From assembly GCA_913041075.1 (NCBI GenBank), contig CAJWGZ010000068.1, forward strand, positions 1 to 5,485: a stretch of DNA of 5,485 bases, given 5' to 3'. This DNA comes from an uncultured Fidelibacterota bacterium (GTDB taxonomy: Bacteria; Fidelibacterota; Marinisomatia; Marinisomatales; TCS55). The position numbers and the translations under genes were made by a program. This document shows positions 1 to 5,485 of this stretch, piece by piece. The notes beneath the pieces were generated by a model. It was given only the letters and a program-made list of their open reading frames with translations, searched no databases and was not told the origin of the DNA. Position 1 is the stretch's first letter. The number at the start of each line of letters is the position of its first letter.

Positions 1-432
1 ATTGACATAGATGGTCCTTTATGTAAATGTGGTCGCCATGGATGTTTAGAAGCAATTGTGAGTTATCATGGTCTTAAAACAATGCTTGGCGAAAAGTTGG
101 CTGCTGGTGCGGTATGCCATATTGATCCTAGCAGTTTTCGCGCAACCGATATTTTTGACGCCTGGCGTAAGGGCGATCCGGTGGTGTCTGAATTGCTTGA
201 GTATCAAGCGCGAGCGCTAGGTATCGGTATTGCCAACGTCATCAATATCACTGGTGTCGAACGTATTATACTTGGAGGGACCATTTATCATGAGTTGCAG
301 GATGACTTGCTGCCTATTATAGAAAAGAATGCAGTCAAATACGCCATTGGCAATGGGATGGATGGCGTCGATATTCTTTTGAATGAATTAGGGGATGAAG
401 CACCAGCGCTGGGCGCATCCATGCTTGATTAA
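1..432 (+). CDS. ROK family protein (sugar kinase or NagC/XylR-type regulator), C-terminal part
   Basis: The frame is open from base 1 to the TAA at 430-432, giving 143 residues of a gene whose start lies left of the window. Residues 8-17 read CKCGRHGCLE, the cysteine-rich zinc-binding motif of the ROK family (CxCGxxGCxE; here C8, C10 and C15). Further on, IANVINITGVERIILGG (about residues 79-95) matches the conserved ROK stretch that ends in a glycine pair, and the chain closes with the usual GAS near the C-terminus. ROK proteins are usually a little over 300 residues when kinases and nearer 400 when they carry an N-terminal DNA-binding domain, so more than half is missing here. The missing part holds the phosphate-binding site and any helix-turn-helix, so a cytoplasmic hexose or N-acetylhexosamine kinase cannot be told from a repressor. 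The first ATG in view (67) and the GTG at 58 fall inside the conserved domain, so neither is the true start. Confidence 0.93.
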   Translation: MDIDGPLCKCGRHGCLEAIVSYHGLKTMLGEKLAAGAVCHIDPSSFRATDIFDAWRKGDPVVSELLEYQARALGIGIANVINITGVERIILGGTIYHELQDDLLPIIEKNAVKYAIGNGMDGVDILLNELGDEAPALGASMLD

Positions 433-597
433 TTCTATAGATCTGGTAGCATAACATCAATTAATCTGTATATTTATTTTTCCAGGAGATAGGAAAAAAA
501 TAAAATCATTAGTGTAACAAAAATAAATTTCGAGATAATTAGAAGTAGAAATATTTCAAAAGCTGAACGTTCACCTTGAATTACTAAAACAATAATA
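433..597. other. AT-rich intergenic gap between the ROK gene and the small membrane protein
   Basis: This stretch is very AT-rich and has stop codons in all three forward frames. It holds one weak inverted repeat (473-504, listed separately) and no Shine-Dalgarno sequence placed to serve the ATG at 598. A reverse-strand frame crosses part of it and runs into the forward gene, but it has no recognisable protein signature. I see no convincing promoter. A GATAAT hexamer at 534-539 resembles a -10 box but has no -35 partner at the right spacing. Confidence 0.5.
473..504 (+). terminator. Weak AT-rich stem-loop downstream of the ROK gene
   Basis: The left arm TTTATTTTTCC (473-483) and right arm GGAAAAAAATAAA (492-504) are complementary apart from two extra A residues in the right arm, around an 8-base loop (484-491). 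It lies 40 bases after the ROK stop codon. The stem is almost all A-T pairs and no T-run follows on the + strand, so it would be a poor intrinsic terminator. It may simply be chance in AT-rich DNA. Confidence 0.22.
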
Positions 598-795
598 ATG
601 CCAAAAAAAGCGTATATCATTTCAATCCTGGCCTGTGTACTTACTACACCCTTGTTCATATCTTCCGAACAAATCATCCTTGGTTTTCCAGCTTGGGCAT
701 TTTATTCATTCTTAATGATTATTTTGTATTCATGCATTATTTCATTACTACTTCAAATTTACTGGTCGACTAAAAAAAATAACAATGAGTCCTGA
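598..795 (+). CDS. Small two-helix membrane protein, DUF3311/YhdT-like partner of the symporter
   Basis: This encodes 65 residues with two likely transmembrane helices (about 5-21 and 32-55), a short loop between them, and a polar tail rich in Lys and Asn. The segment LGFPAWAFYSF (residues 28-38) resembles the conserved 'lfG-P-f-y' stretch of DUF3311, and the whole layout matches the small proteins (DUF3311, or DUF997/YhdT beside panF) that are encoded just before sodium:solute symporters. The stop codon (TGA 793-795) overlaps the symporter start by 11 bases, which suggests translational coupling and a common mRNA. The role of such proteins is not settled; a stabilising or accessory subunit is a reasonable inference. 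The ATG at 598 is the only start that keeps both helices, since an in-frame stop lies at 577-579. It lacks a clear Shine-Dalgarno sequence. The family match is from memory of the pattern, not from a search. Confidence 0.75.
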   Translation: MPKKAYIISILACVLTTPLFISSEQIILGFPAWAFYSFLMIILYSCIISLLLQIYWSTKKNNNES

Positions 796-2236
796 TCCCC
801 TATTAAATACGGGCGGACTTATTTTCATGAGTGTGTACCTGTTCTCATTGATTGGAATTGGGTTGGCGGGACGTTTAGCCCGCAAGGAAAACACATTGGC
901 TGATTTTTACCTTGCTGGAAGGGGCATGGGTGTATTTGTGCTGTTTCTCACATTGTACGCTACACAATACAGTGGCAACACCATGATCGGCTTTGCCGGG
1001 AAAGCGTATCGGGGCGGTTATCAATCCTTAGTAATGGTCATTTTCATGAGCTCTGTTATTGGAGGATATCTTATTTACGCGCCAAAATTATTTAGGCTCG
1101 CACAGAAGCATGGATTTATAACAACTGGAGATTTTATTCAGCATCGGTTCAAAAATAATGCCTTGACTATCATTATTGTAATTCTTTCCATTATTGCCCT
1201 AGGCAATTATATCCTGACCAATTTAAAAGCCATTGGCTATATCGTTGTAGCCGCCACAGGCGGTGTGGTTGGTTTTGCCCAAGGGATTATAATACTATCT
1301 CTGATCATGGTCATCTATGAAACATTGGGTGGTATGCGCAGCGTAGCCTGGACGGATGTGATCCAAGGTGTTTTATTGCTTATAGGAGTTGTCCTAATTT
1401 TCATTGTCATTCAAGTAGAATACGGCGGCTTGGCTGCATCAGCTGAAATAATAAAAAATGAAAAGTCTGATTTGCTCAAATTCCCAAATTGGTTTGAGAG
1501 AAGATTATGGATAAGCACAATCGGGTTAGCATTTTTTGGAATCTCTGTTTATCCCCATGCTATCCAGCGCATTTATGCAGCAAAAGATGAAAACACTTTA
1601 AAACGTTCTATGCAGATCATGGTTTTTATGCCTCTTGTCACTACTATGTTTATGATGACTGTGGGTTGGGTCGGCCTAGCTCAATTCCCTGACCTTGACA
1701 GTCGGGGAAGTGAACAAATTACAATCCTGATGTTGCAGGATATTGGTTTGAGAGTTCCTGCAATGGGTATTATGATTATCCTTTTTCTTTCTGCGGCTGT
1801 TGCAGCCATCATGAGTACGGTAGATTCTGCGCTTTTAGCTATTTCGTCTATGGTAACAAAGGATCTCTATGGTCACTTTAAACCAAATAAAAAACAAAGT
1901 GATTTAATAAAATTCGGTAAAATTTTTTCATGGATCATCATGGCCTTGGCTGTTTTATTAGCTATTGAACTTCCACAGACCATCTGGCGGCTAATGGAGA
2001 TAAAACTAGAATTACTATGTCAAATTTCTCCATCCATATTTTTGGGTATACATTATAAAAATTTGCAGTCAAAATCTGTCCTTGCGGGTGTAATCGTAGG
2101 AACATTTATAGCTTTATTGATCATATTTACTCCCGGCTTACCTGCCAAGCCCTGGGGTATTCATGCCGGTATATGGGGATTGATTGCTAATGTGTCTGTT
2201 TTAGGTATGTACCAATTCCGTTTCCAAAAGAATTAG
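785..2236 (+). CDS. Sodium:solute symporter (SSS family)
   Basis: This is a 483-residue inner-membrane protein of normal family length with about 13 hydrophobic helices in the LeuT-type fold. It should use the sodium gradient to import a small organic solute. The family signature is clear: GGMRSVAWTDVIQG (182-195) is the conserved SSS helix motif. LTLYATQYSGNTMIGFAGKAY (55-75) matches the broken helix that lines the substrate and sodium sites. IMSTVDSALLAISS (342-355) holds the Ser344-Thr345 pair that aligns with the sodium-binding S340/T341 of PutP. PHAIQRIYAAKD (257-268) and the late LELLCQISPSIFLG (408-421) are also typical. At the PutP Asp55 position a Gln (Q61) appears; that residue varies across SSS subfamilies, so this is not proline-transporter evidence. 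The substrate cannot be assigned: sugars, sialic acid, pantothenate and amino acids all occur in the family. The ATG at 785 lies inside the end of the upstream small gene and has no strong Shine-Dalgarno, consistent with coupled translation. An internal ATG at 827 would cut into the first helix. Confidence 0.95.
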   Translation: MSPDPLLNTGGLIFMSVYLFSLIGIGLAGRLARKENTLADFYLAGRGMGVFVLFLTLYATQYSGNTMIGFAGKAYRGGYQSLVMVIFMSSVIGGYLIYAPKLFRLAQKHGFITTGDFIQHRFKNNALTIIIVILSIIALGNYILTNLKAIGYIVVAATGGVVGFAQGIIILSLIMVIYETLGGMRSVAWTDVIQGVLLLIGVVLIFIVIQVEYGGLAASAEIIKNEKSDLLKFPNWFERRLWISTIGLAFFGISVYPHAIQRIYAAKDENTLKRSMQIMVFMPLVTTMFMMTVGWVGLAQFPDLDSRGSEQITILMLQDIGLRVPAMGIMIILFLSAAVAAIMSTVDSALLAISSMVTKDLYGHFKPNKKQSDLIKFGKIFSWIIMALAVLLAIELPQTIWRLMEIKLELLCQISPSIFLGIHYKNLQSKSVLAGVIVGTFIALLIIFTPGLPAKPWGIHAGIWGLIANVSVLGMYQFRFQKN

Positions 2237-2242
2237 AAATCT

Positions 2243-2280
2243 TCCACTTTTCCTGAAATGGAAAAATGTGGATTTGGTCT
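2243..2280 (+). terminator. Probable terminator stem-loop after the symporter
   Basis: Seven bases past the symporter stop (TAG 2234-2236), TCCAC-TTTTCC (2243-2253) pairs with GGAAAA (2260-2265) and GTGGA (2268-2272). This gives an 11-bp stem with a two-base bulge (2266-2267) and a six-base loop. Only a short T stretch follows (TTT at 2273-2275, then GG and TCT), so the terminator would be weak or partly Rho-aided. Its position supports the symporter transcript ending here and the ABC operon being separate. Confidence 0.45.
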
Positions 2281-2421
2281 GAATATATTAGCGATAATCG
2301 TGATTATGAGCCTGCTGTATTTTATAATTATGCCCATATTTGGGGTCAGCGGCGTGTCCCCAATCTGGATGTAAGAAGACTTCTTTTTACTTTTAATTTT
2401 ATTAAACCAATTTATTTTTGA
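2266..2421 (+). pseudogene. Unrecognised 51-residue reading frame, possible gene remnant
   Basis: An ATG-initiated frame runs from 2266 to the TGA at 2419-2421. The first 35 or so residues look protein-like rather than random: they are rich in Trp, Tyr and charged residues and include the stretches WSEYISDNRDYEPAVFYNY (residues 4-22) and AHIWGQRRVPNLD (23-35). They are also less AT-rich than the flanks. The last 15 or so residues come from AT-rich DNA with a Phe/Leu/Ile bias and look like run-on. There is no good Shine-Dalgarno, and the ATG falls inside the bulge and stem of the probable terminator. I do not recognise the family. It could be a decayed fragment of a longer gene, a true small protein, or chance. 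A palindrome at 2340-2363 lies inside it. Confidence 0.3.
2340..2363. repeat. Imperfect GC-rich palindrome in the intergenic region
   Basis: TTGGGGTCA (2340-2348) and TGTCCCCAA (2355-2363) form an inverted repeat of nine positions with a single T-T mismatch (2346 against 2357), around a six-base centre GCGGCG. It stands out as the most GC-rich spot in an AT-rich gap. It could be an operator for a dimeric regulator, an RNA hairpin in the leader of the ABC operon, or a coincidence inside the short frame that overlaps it. Confidence 0.4.
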
Positions 2422-2482
2422 AGATATTATATTTTTTTCTATCTTTTCGGCCTTGTTTTAGGAACTTTTTGATTCAAATATT

Positions 2483-2498
2483 GTATTGATGTATTGAT
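2483..2498. repeat. Tandem 8-base direct repeat GTATTGAT x2
   Basis: Two exact, abutting copies of GTATTGAT (2483-2490 and 2491-2498) lie 30 bases upstream of the ATPase start, in the likely core promoter or 5' leader. With only two copies in AT-rich sequence it may be replication slippage. Its position also suits a regulator site. Confidence 0.5.
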
Positions 2499-2512
2499 TT
2501 TTAATAGATATT

Positions 2513-2520
2513 AAGGAGGT
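2513..2520 (+). promoter_or_regulatory. Strong ribosome binding site for the ABC ATPase
   Basis: AAGGAGGT is a perfect anti-16S match, eight bases before the ATG at 2529, and it fixes that start. It contrasts with the small protein and symporter upstream, which have no clear Shine-Dalgarno sequence. Confidence 0.85.
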
Positions 2521-2528
2521 AGTAACTC

Positions 2529-3473
2529 ATGATAAAAGTTAGGGATTTGTCCAAAAACTACGGTGATGTAGAAGCGGTCAAATCCATAAACTTTGAAATT
2601 CAGGACGGTGAAATTGTCGGATTTTTAGGAGAAAATGGTGCTGGTAAAACCACTGCCCTGAAAATGATAACCGGGTATCTATCGCCTACCAGTGGCATGG
2701 TGGAGGTTAATAATCTAAATATAAGTGACCATGCATTGGAAATACAGACCCAGATCGGTTATTTACCGGAATTGAACCCGCTGTATCCAGAAATGACTGT
2801 ATATGAATATCTTGAATTCATCGCCAAGATTCGCAAGATCACTGGCAAGCAATTTCGCAATGCGTTAAGTCGCGTTGTAGATAAATGCGGGCTGCAGGGA
2901 GTGGTACATAAGCATATTTCTTCCTGTTCCAAAGGATACAAACAAAGGATTGGATTGGCGGGATCCATGATTCATGACCCAAAAATTCTAATTCTCGATG
3001 AACCAGTTACCGGATTGGACCCAAACCAGATCGTTGAAATTCGCGAACTAATTAAAAGCTTGGGTCGCGAAAAACTCGTATTAATGTCCAGTCATATACT
3101 CCAGGAAATCCAAGCAACCGTTGACAGGATTATGATCATTCACCAAGGCGAAATTGTAGCCAACGGCACCAATGAAGAATTGATGAGCAATTTTAGGGGC
3201 AATACACTACTAAACCTGGATGTGAAAAATGCTAATGAAAACAGCTTGAAAGACCTTTCCGTTGCTATACCTAACTTGAATATTGTAAATGTAGAGGAAA
3301 AATTGGACCGACATATCCTGCAAATGGAGTATGCCCAGGATGTTGATCCCCGGGAAGATCTCTTCAATTATGCTGTTAGTTCAGGTTGGGTGATTTTGAA
3401 GATGACACCAACGACAACCGACTTGGAAGATATATTCCGGAAACTTACAACAGAGGGTCAGGCTAATGCATAA
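2529..3473 (+). CDS. ABC transporter ATP-binding protein, GldA-like
   Basis: This encodes 314 residues: an ABC ATPase domain (about 1-220) followed by a smaller C-terminal domain. ATP hydrolysis here should power the permease encoded next, on the cytoplasmic face of the membrane. Visible motifs are Walker A GENGAGKTT (34-42), the Q-loop region IGYLPE (76-81, with Glu where many ABC proteins have Gln, as is common in this ABC-2 subfamily), signature CSKGYKQR (133-140), Walker B ILILDEP (153-159) with D157 and E158, D-loop GLD (162-164) and switch H189 in SSH. The signature starts with Cys133 where Leu is usual; Ser134 and Gly136 are kept, so activity is expected. The C-terminal LEDIFRKLT (299-307) is typical of GldA-type and other ABC-2 exporter ATPases. 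It is the first gene of the operon and overlaps the permease by eight bases. The family call is firm; the substrate is unknown, and the gliding-motility name should not be carried over without context. Confidence 0.95.
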   Translation: MIKVRDLSKNYGDVEAVKSINFEIQDGEIVGFLGENGAGKTTALKMITGYLSPTSGMVEVNNLNISDHALEIQTQIGYLPELNPLYPEMTVYEYLEFIAKIRKITGKQFRNALSRVVDKCGLQGVVHKHISSCSKGYKQRIGLAGSMIHDPKILILDEPVTGLDPNQIVEIRELIKSLGREKLVLMSSHILQEIQATVDRIMIIHQGEIVANGTNEELMSNFRGNTLLNLDVKNANENSLKDLSVAIPNLNIVNVEEKLDRHILQMEYAQDVDPREDLFNYAVSSGWVILKMTPTTTDLEDIFRKLTTEGQANA

Positions 3474-4179
3474 TACACGGGCGGTTTTTCTACGCGAGAT
3501 CCGCAGTTTCTTTAACAGCCCCATGGCTTATATATTTCTGGTAATATTTGCCATCTTCAATGGGTATTTTTTTACGAGCACATTTTTTCTTTATAATCAA
3601 TCTGACCTGCGTTCATTGTTTAGTGTTGTACCTATGGTTTACCTCATATTTGTACCAGCGATATCAATGGGTCTCATTGCCCGGGAAAGAAATATTGGTA
3701 CGATGGAAACGATTGCAACTCTACCACTAAAAACTTATGAATTTGTTTTTGGTAAATATCTTGCTGTTGTCAGCTTAATACTGCTTGGATTGTTAGCAAC
3801 TATTATTCACCTTTTTACATTAGCGAAATTCGGATCAAAAATTGATTATGGTGCCCTACTGACTGGATATATTGGATTGGCATTGGTGGGATCTATGTAT
3901 GCGGCTATTGGCACTTTCGCCAGCAGTATCACTGATAACCAAGTCGTTGCCTTCATTATCGGTGTTTTTATTGTACTGATATTTTTTCTTATGGGATTTT
4001 TTCTACCGCTTGTACCAACCAGTTTGGCGGGTATAATTCAATACCTGAGCGTTGATTACCATTATTCAAATATATCACGTGGCGTAATTGATTCCCGTAA
4101 CCTTGTTTATTTTCTTTCTGTTATTGGTTTCTTTTTGGTGTTAACGGTACAGTCATTAGAAGTAAGGAAGTGGCAGTAG
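3466..4179 (+). CDS. ABC-2 type transporter permease, GldF-like
   Basis: This encodes a 237-residue inner-membrane protein with six predicted helices (roughly 19-40, 50-70, 95-118, 130-152, 158-182 and 212-230). The first helix follows a short basic cytoplasmic start, as in ABC-2 permeases. ARERNIGTMETIATLPLK (72-89) is the conserved coupling-helix region ('E-r--GT-E-l---P') after helix 2, where the ATPase docks. The length and order match GldF and other short ABC-2 permeases, which work as homodimers. The start at 3466 overlaps the ATPase stop by eight bases and has GAGGG (3453-3457) eight bases upstream, so translation is probably coupled. Only two bases separate its stop from the next ATG. 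It forms the membrane channel of the complex; the transported substrate is not evident. Confidence 0.93.
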   Translation: MHNTRAVFLREIRSFFNSPMAYIFLVIFAIFNGYFFTSTFFLYNQSDLRSLFSVVPMVYLIFVPAISMGLIARERNIGTMETIATLPLKTYEFVFGKYLAVVSLILLGLLATIIHLFTLAKFGSKIDYGALLTGYIGLALVGSMYAAIGTFASSITDNQVVAFIIGVFIVLIFFLMGFFLPLVPTSLAGIIQYLSVDYHYSNISRGVIDSRNLVYFLSVIGFFLVLTVQSLEVRKWQ

Positions 4180-4181
4180 CT

Positions 4182-5485
4182 ATGAAATTTGATTTACGGA
4201 AATCCGTTCTTATACCAGCAGCATTATTATTAGTTGGATTAGTGCTATTAAACCTTATTGCCCGCAATCATTATTTCCGCTGGGACTTTACAGATACAAA
4301 AATGTATTCTCTTTCATCTTCTACTAAAAAAGTGATCGGACGTGTAGATGATCTGTTGAATGTAAAAGTATATTTCTCAGATAACCTGCCTGGTCAGTAT
4401 GGAAACAACCGCCGTTATTTGCAGGATATACTTGAGGAATATGCTGCTATTTCAAAAGGAAATATACGATTTGAATTCTACGTGCCTGATACTGATGAAG
4501 CATTAGAAGAGGAAGCTCAGAAATCAGGGGTGCAGCCAGTTCAATTACAAGTGATCGAGAAGGATGAGGCGATAGTAAAAAAAGTATTTATGGGTGTGGC
4601 AATTTATTTTGAGGATCAGCGTGAAGTAATACCTGTAGTTTTATCCACTACTGGATTGGAATATGAAATTACCACACGTATCAAAAAGCTAGTTGAAAAG
4701 AAAAAGAAATTTGTTGGTATTATTAATACCGGAGATGATGGACCCCAAATCAACACGTTGTCACAAATATTTCGCCAGCGTTATGAAGTAAGGCCTGTCG
4801 ACATCTCTACTGAAATACCTAGTAATATCAATGTGCTCATTGTTACCGGTGTAAAAGATTCACTTGAAACTGGAAGTTTGACCAATCTGGAAAATTTCTT
4901 GGAAAATGGCGGTAATATGTTTGTAGCACAGAATCCTTTAGATATAGATCTTCAAACTCAAAAAGCAGAAGTTTTCCAATCAAACGTTTTTGATCTGTTA
5001 AAACCTTTTGGTTTATCAGTAACCGAAAATCTGATATTAGATAAAAGTTGTGGTAGGGTAAATGTTATGCAAGATATGGGTTTCATCCGTATGAATGTGC
5101 CTATGGAATACCCATTCTTGCCAATTATACGATCTTTCAATGCAGAGGAAGCATTGGTTAGTGGCTTGGAACAGGTACATGTATTCTTTTCAACAGAAAT
5201 AGAATTTGATTCCGTAGCTGCAAATGTAACTACCGTACCTCTATTTTCTTCTTCGAATAAATCAGGATTAATGACTGGATTTTACAATTTGGGCCCTGAC
5301 CCAAAACAGAATCCGCAATTACGAAATTTGAATCAACCCGGTAAACTAGTAGCGGCAAGATCTGAACTTGTAGATGAGGAAACAGGGGTAGTCAGTCAAA
5401 TAATTTTAGTGGCTGATAATCGATTCCTATCTGATGATGGTGGTGGTGCCGTGCCGGAAAATCATATTTTTATGATGAATGCAAT
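4182..5485 (+). CDS. GldG family ABC transporter auxiliary protein, 3' truncated by the window edge
   Basis: The frame is open from the ATG at 4182 to the right edge, giving 434 residues and no stop. It starts two bases after the permease stop, with AAGGAAG (4164-4170) 11 bases upstream as ribosome binding site. After a short basic start there is one helix (about 9-27), then RWDFTDTKMYSLSSSTKKVI (33-52), which is the conserved 'R-DlT--k-YSLS--T' opening of GldG-type proteins. A large soluble domain, expected outside the cytoplasmic membrane, follows: VKVYFSDNLP (61-70), a thioredoxin-like N-terminal section, then the GGNMFVAQNPLD region (243-254) and ILVADNRFLSDD (408-419) typical of the GldG/ABC-type uncharacterised transport domain. 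The closing NHIFMMNA (427-434) matches the point where the family goes on toward 'WL' and a final helix, so perhaps 50 to 150 residues are missing. It probably acts with the ATPase and permease as an accessory or substrate-engaging subunit. Family homologues are known in gliding Bacteroidota but are widespread in non-gliders. Confidence 0.9.
   Translation, partial: MKFDLRKSVLIPAALLLVGLVLLNLIARNHYFRWDFTDTKMYSLSSSTKKVIGRVDDLLNVKVYFSDNLPGQYGNNRRYLQDILEEYAAISKGNIRFEFYVPDTDEALEEEAQKSGVQPVQLQVIEKDEAIVKKVFMGVAIYFEDQREVIPVVLSTTGLEYEITTRIKKLVEKKKKFVGIINTGDDGPQINTLSQIFRQRYEVRPVDISTEIPSNINVLIVTGVKDSLETGSLTNLENFLENGGNMFVAQNPLDIDLQTQKAEVFQSNVFDLLKPFGLSVTENLILDKSCGRVNVMQDMGFIRMNVPMEYPFLPIIRSFNAEEALVSGLEQVHVFFSTEIEFDSVAANVTTVPLFSSSNKSGLMTGFYNLGPDPKQNPQLRNLNQPGKLVAARSELVDEETGVVSQIILVADNRFLSDDGGGAVPENHIFMMNA

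Larger units (their letters stand above)
2422..2528 (+). promoter_or_regulatory. AT-rich leader upstream of the ABC operon
   Basis: About 100 bases of AT-rich, T-run-bearing DNA precede the first gene of the ABC operon, and its promoter is expected here or just upstream. TTGATT at 2469-2474 could be a -35 box, but the best -10 at 17 bases is only TATTGA (2492-2497), so no promoter is called with precision. The tandem repeat at 2483-2498 and the ribosome binding site at 2513-2520 lie in it. Confidence 0.35.

Noticed and set aside
474..677. Reverse-strand frame of 67 codons with hydrophobic segments
   Set aside because: It overlaps the better-supported small membrane protein on the + strand. 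Its hydrophobicity follows from AT-rich DNA and from the complementary helix coding, and no family pattern is visible.
785..2236. Naming the symporter panF or putP
   Set aside because: The small YhdT-like neighbour recalls panF and the sodium site aligns with PutP, but these are family-wide traits and the substrate residues do not allow a specific name.
2371..2390. Short inverted repeat AAGAAG-A-CTTCTT followed by T-rich DNA, considered as a terminator
   Set aside because: The one-base centre forces a stem of only about five mostly A-T pairs; it is too weak to call.
2486..2514. Possible promoter with -35 TTGATG and -10 TATTAA at 17-base spacing
   Set aside because: Transcription would start at or after the Shine-Dalgarno sequence, which would remove the ribosome binding site from the mRNA.
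2759..2968. Reverse-strand frame of 69 codons
   Set aside because: It lies wholly inside the ABC ATPase gene, opposite the conserved motifs; it is a shadow frame.
3140..3367. Reverse-strand frame of 75 codons
   Set aside because: It lies opposite the C-terminal domain of the ABC ATPase and has a Ser/Phe-rich composition typical of a shadow.
3548..3730. Forward frame of 60 codons in another phase
   Set aside because: It is contained within the permease gene, which has clear family motifs in its own phase.
4958..5140. Reverse-strand frame of 60 codons
   Set aside because: It lies opposite the GldG-type gene, which is open throughout and has family motifs on both sides.

Overview
The window looks like an ordinary chromosomal stretch of a moderately AT-rich bacterium. 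It holds two transport-related gene groups and, at the left edge, the tail of a ROK-family sugar kinase or regulator gene. All convincing genes lie on the + strand. The combination of a GldA/GldF/GldG-like ABC module with a ROK gene and a sodium:solute symporter suggests a Gram-negative organism of the Bacteroidota or a neighbouring phylum of the FCB group. The textbook Shine-Dalgarno (SD) sequence before the ABC ATPase is unlike most Bacteroidota, so a relative such as Marinimicrobia, Calditrichota or Ignavibacteria is at least as plausible. This placement is inference, not proof.

Layout: (1) 1-432 is the C-terminal part of a ROK protein, with its zinc-binding cysteine motif right at the left edge. 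(2) 433-597 is AT-rich and non-coding, with one weak hairpin. (3) 598-795 encodes a 65-residue two-helix membrane protein of the DUF3311/YhdT type. Its end overlaps by 11 bases the start of a 483-residue sodium:solute symporter (785-2236), so the two form a translationally coupled pair. (4) A stem-loop follows the symporter stop codon. The rest of the 292-base gap to the next gene holds a 51-codon reading frame that looks partly coding, an imperfect GC-rich palindrome, a tandem 8-base repeat and a perfect SD. (5) 2529-3473, 3466-4179 and 4182-5485 form a tight operon: an ABC ATPase, an ABC-2 type permease and a GldG-type auxiliary protein that runs off the right edge.

How they work together: the ROK protein and the symporter could belong to a carbohydrate uptake and phosphorylation locus, but the 165-base gap between them leaves a shared operon open, and the substrate cannot be read from the sequence. 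The ABC trio forms one membrane complex in which the ATPase drives the six-helix permease and the GldG-type protein adds a large extracytoplasmic domain. In Bacteroidota the homologues are linked to gliding motility. Elsewhere the same trio is widespread and its substrate is unknown.

I see no CRISPR array, tRNA, rRNA, insertion sequence or prophage gene, and no evidence for a wholly new system. The points most worth a second look are the unexplained short frame and palindrome at 2266-2421 and the small partner protein of the symporter.
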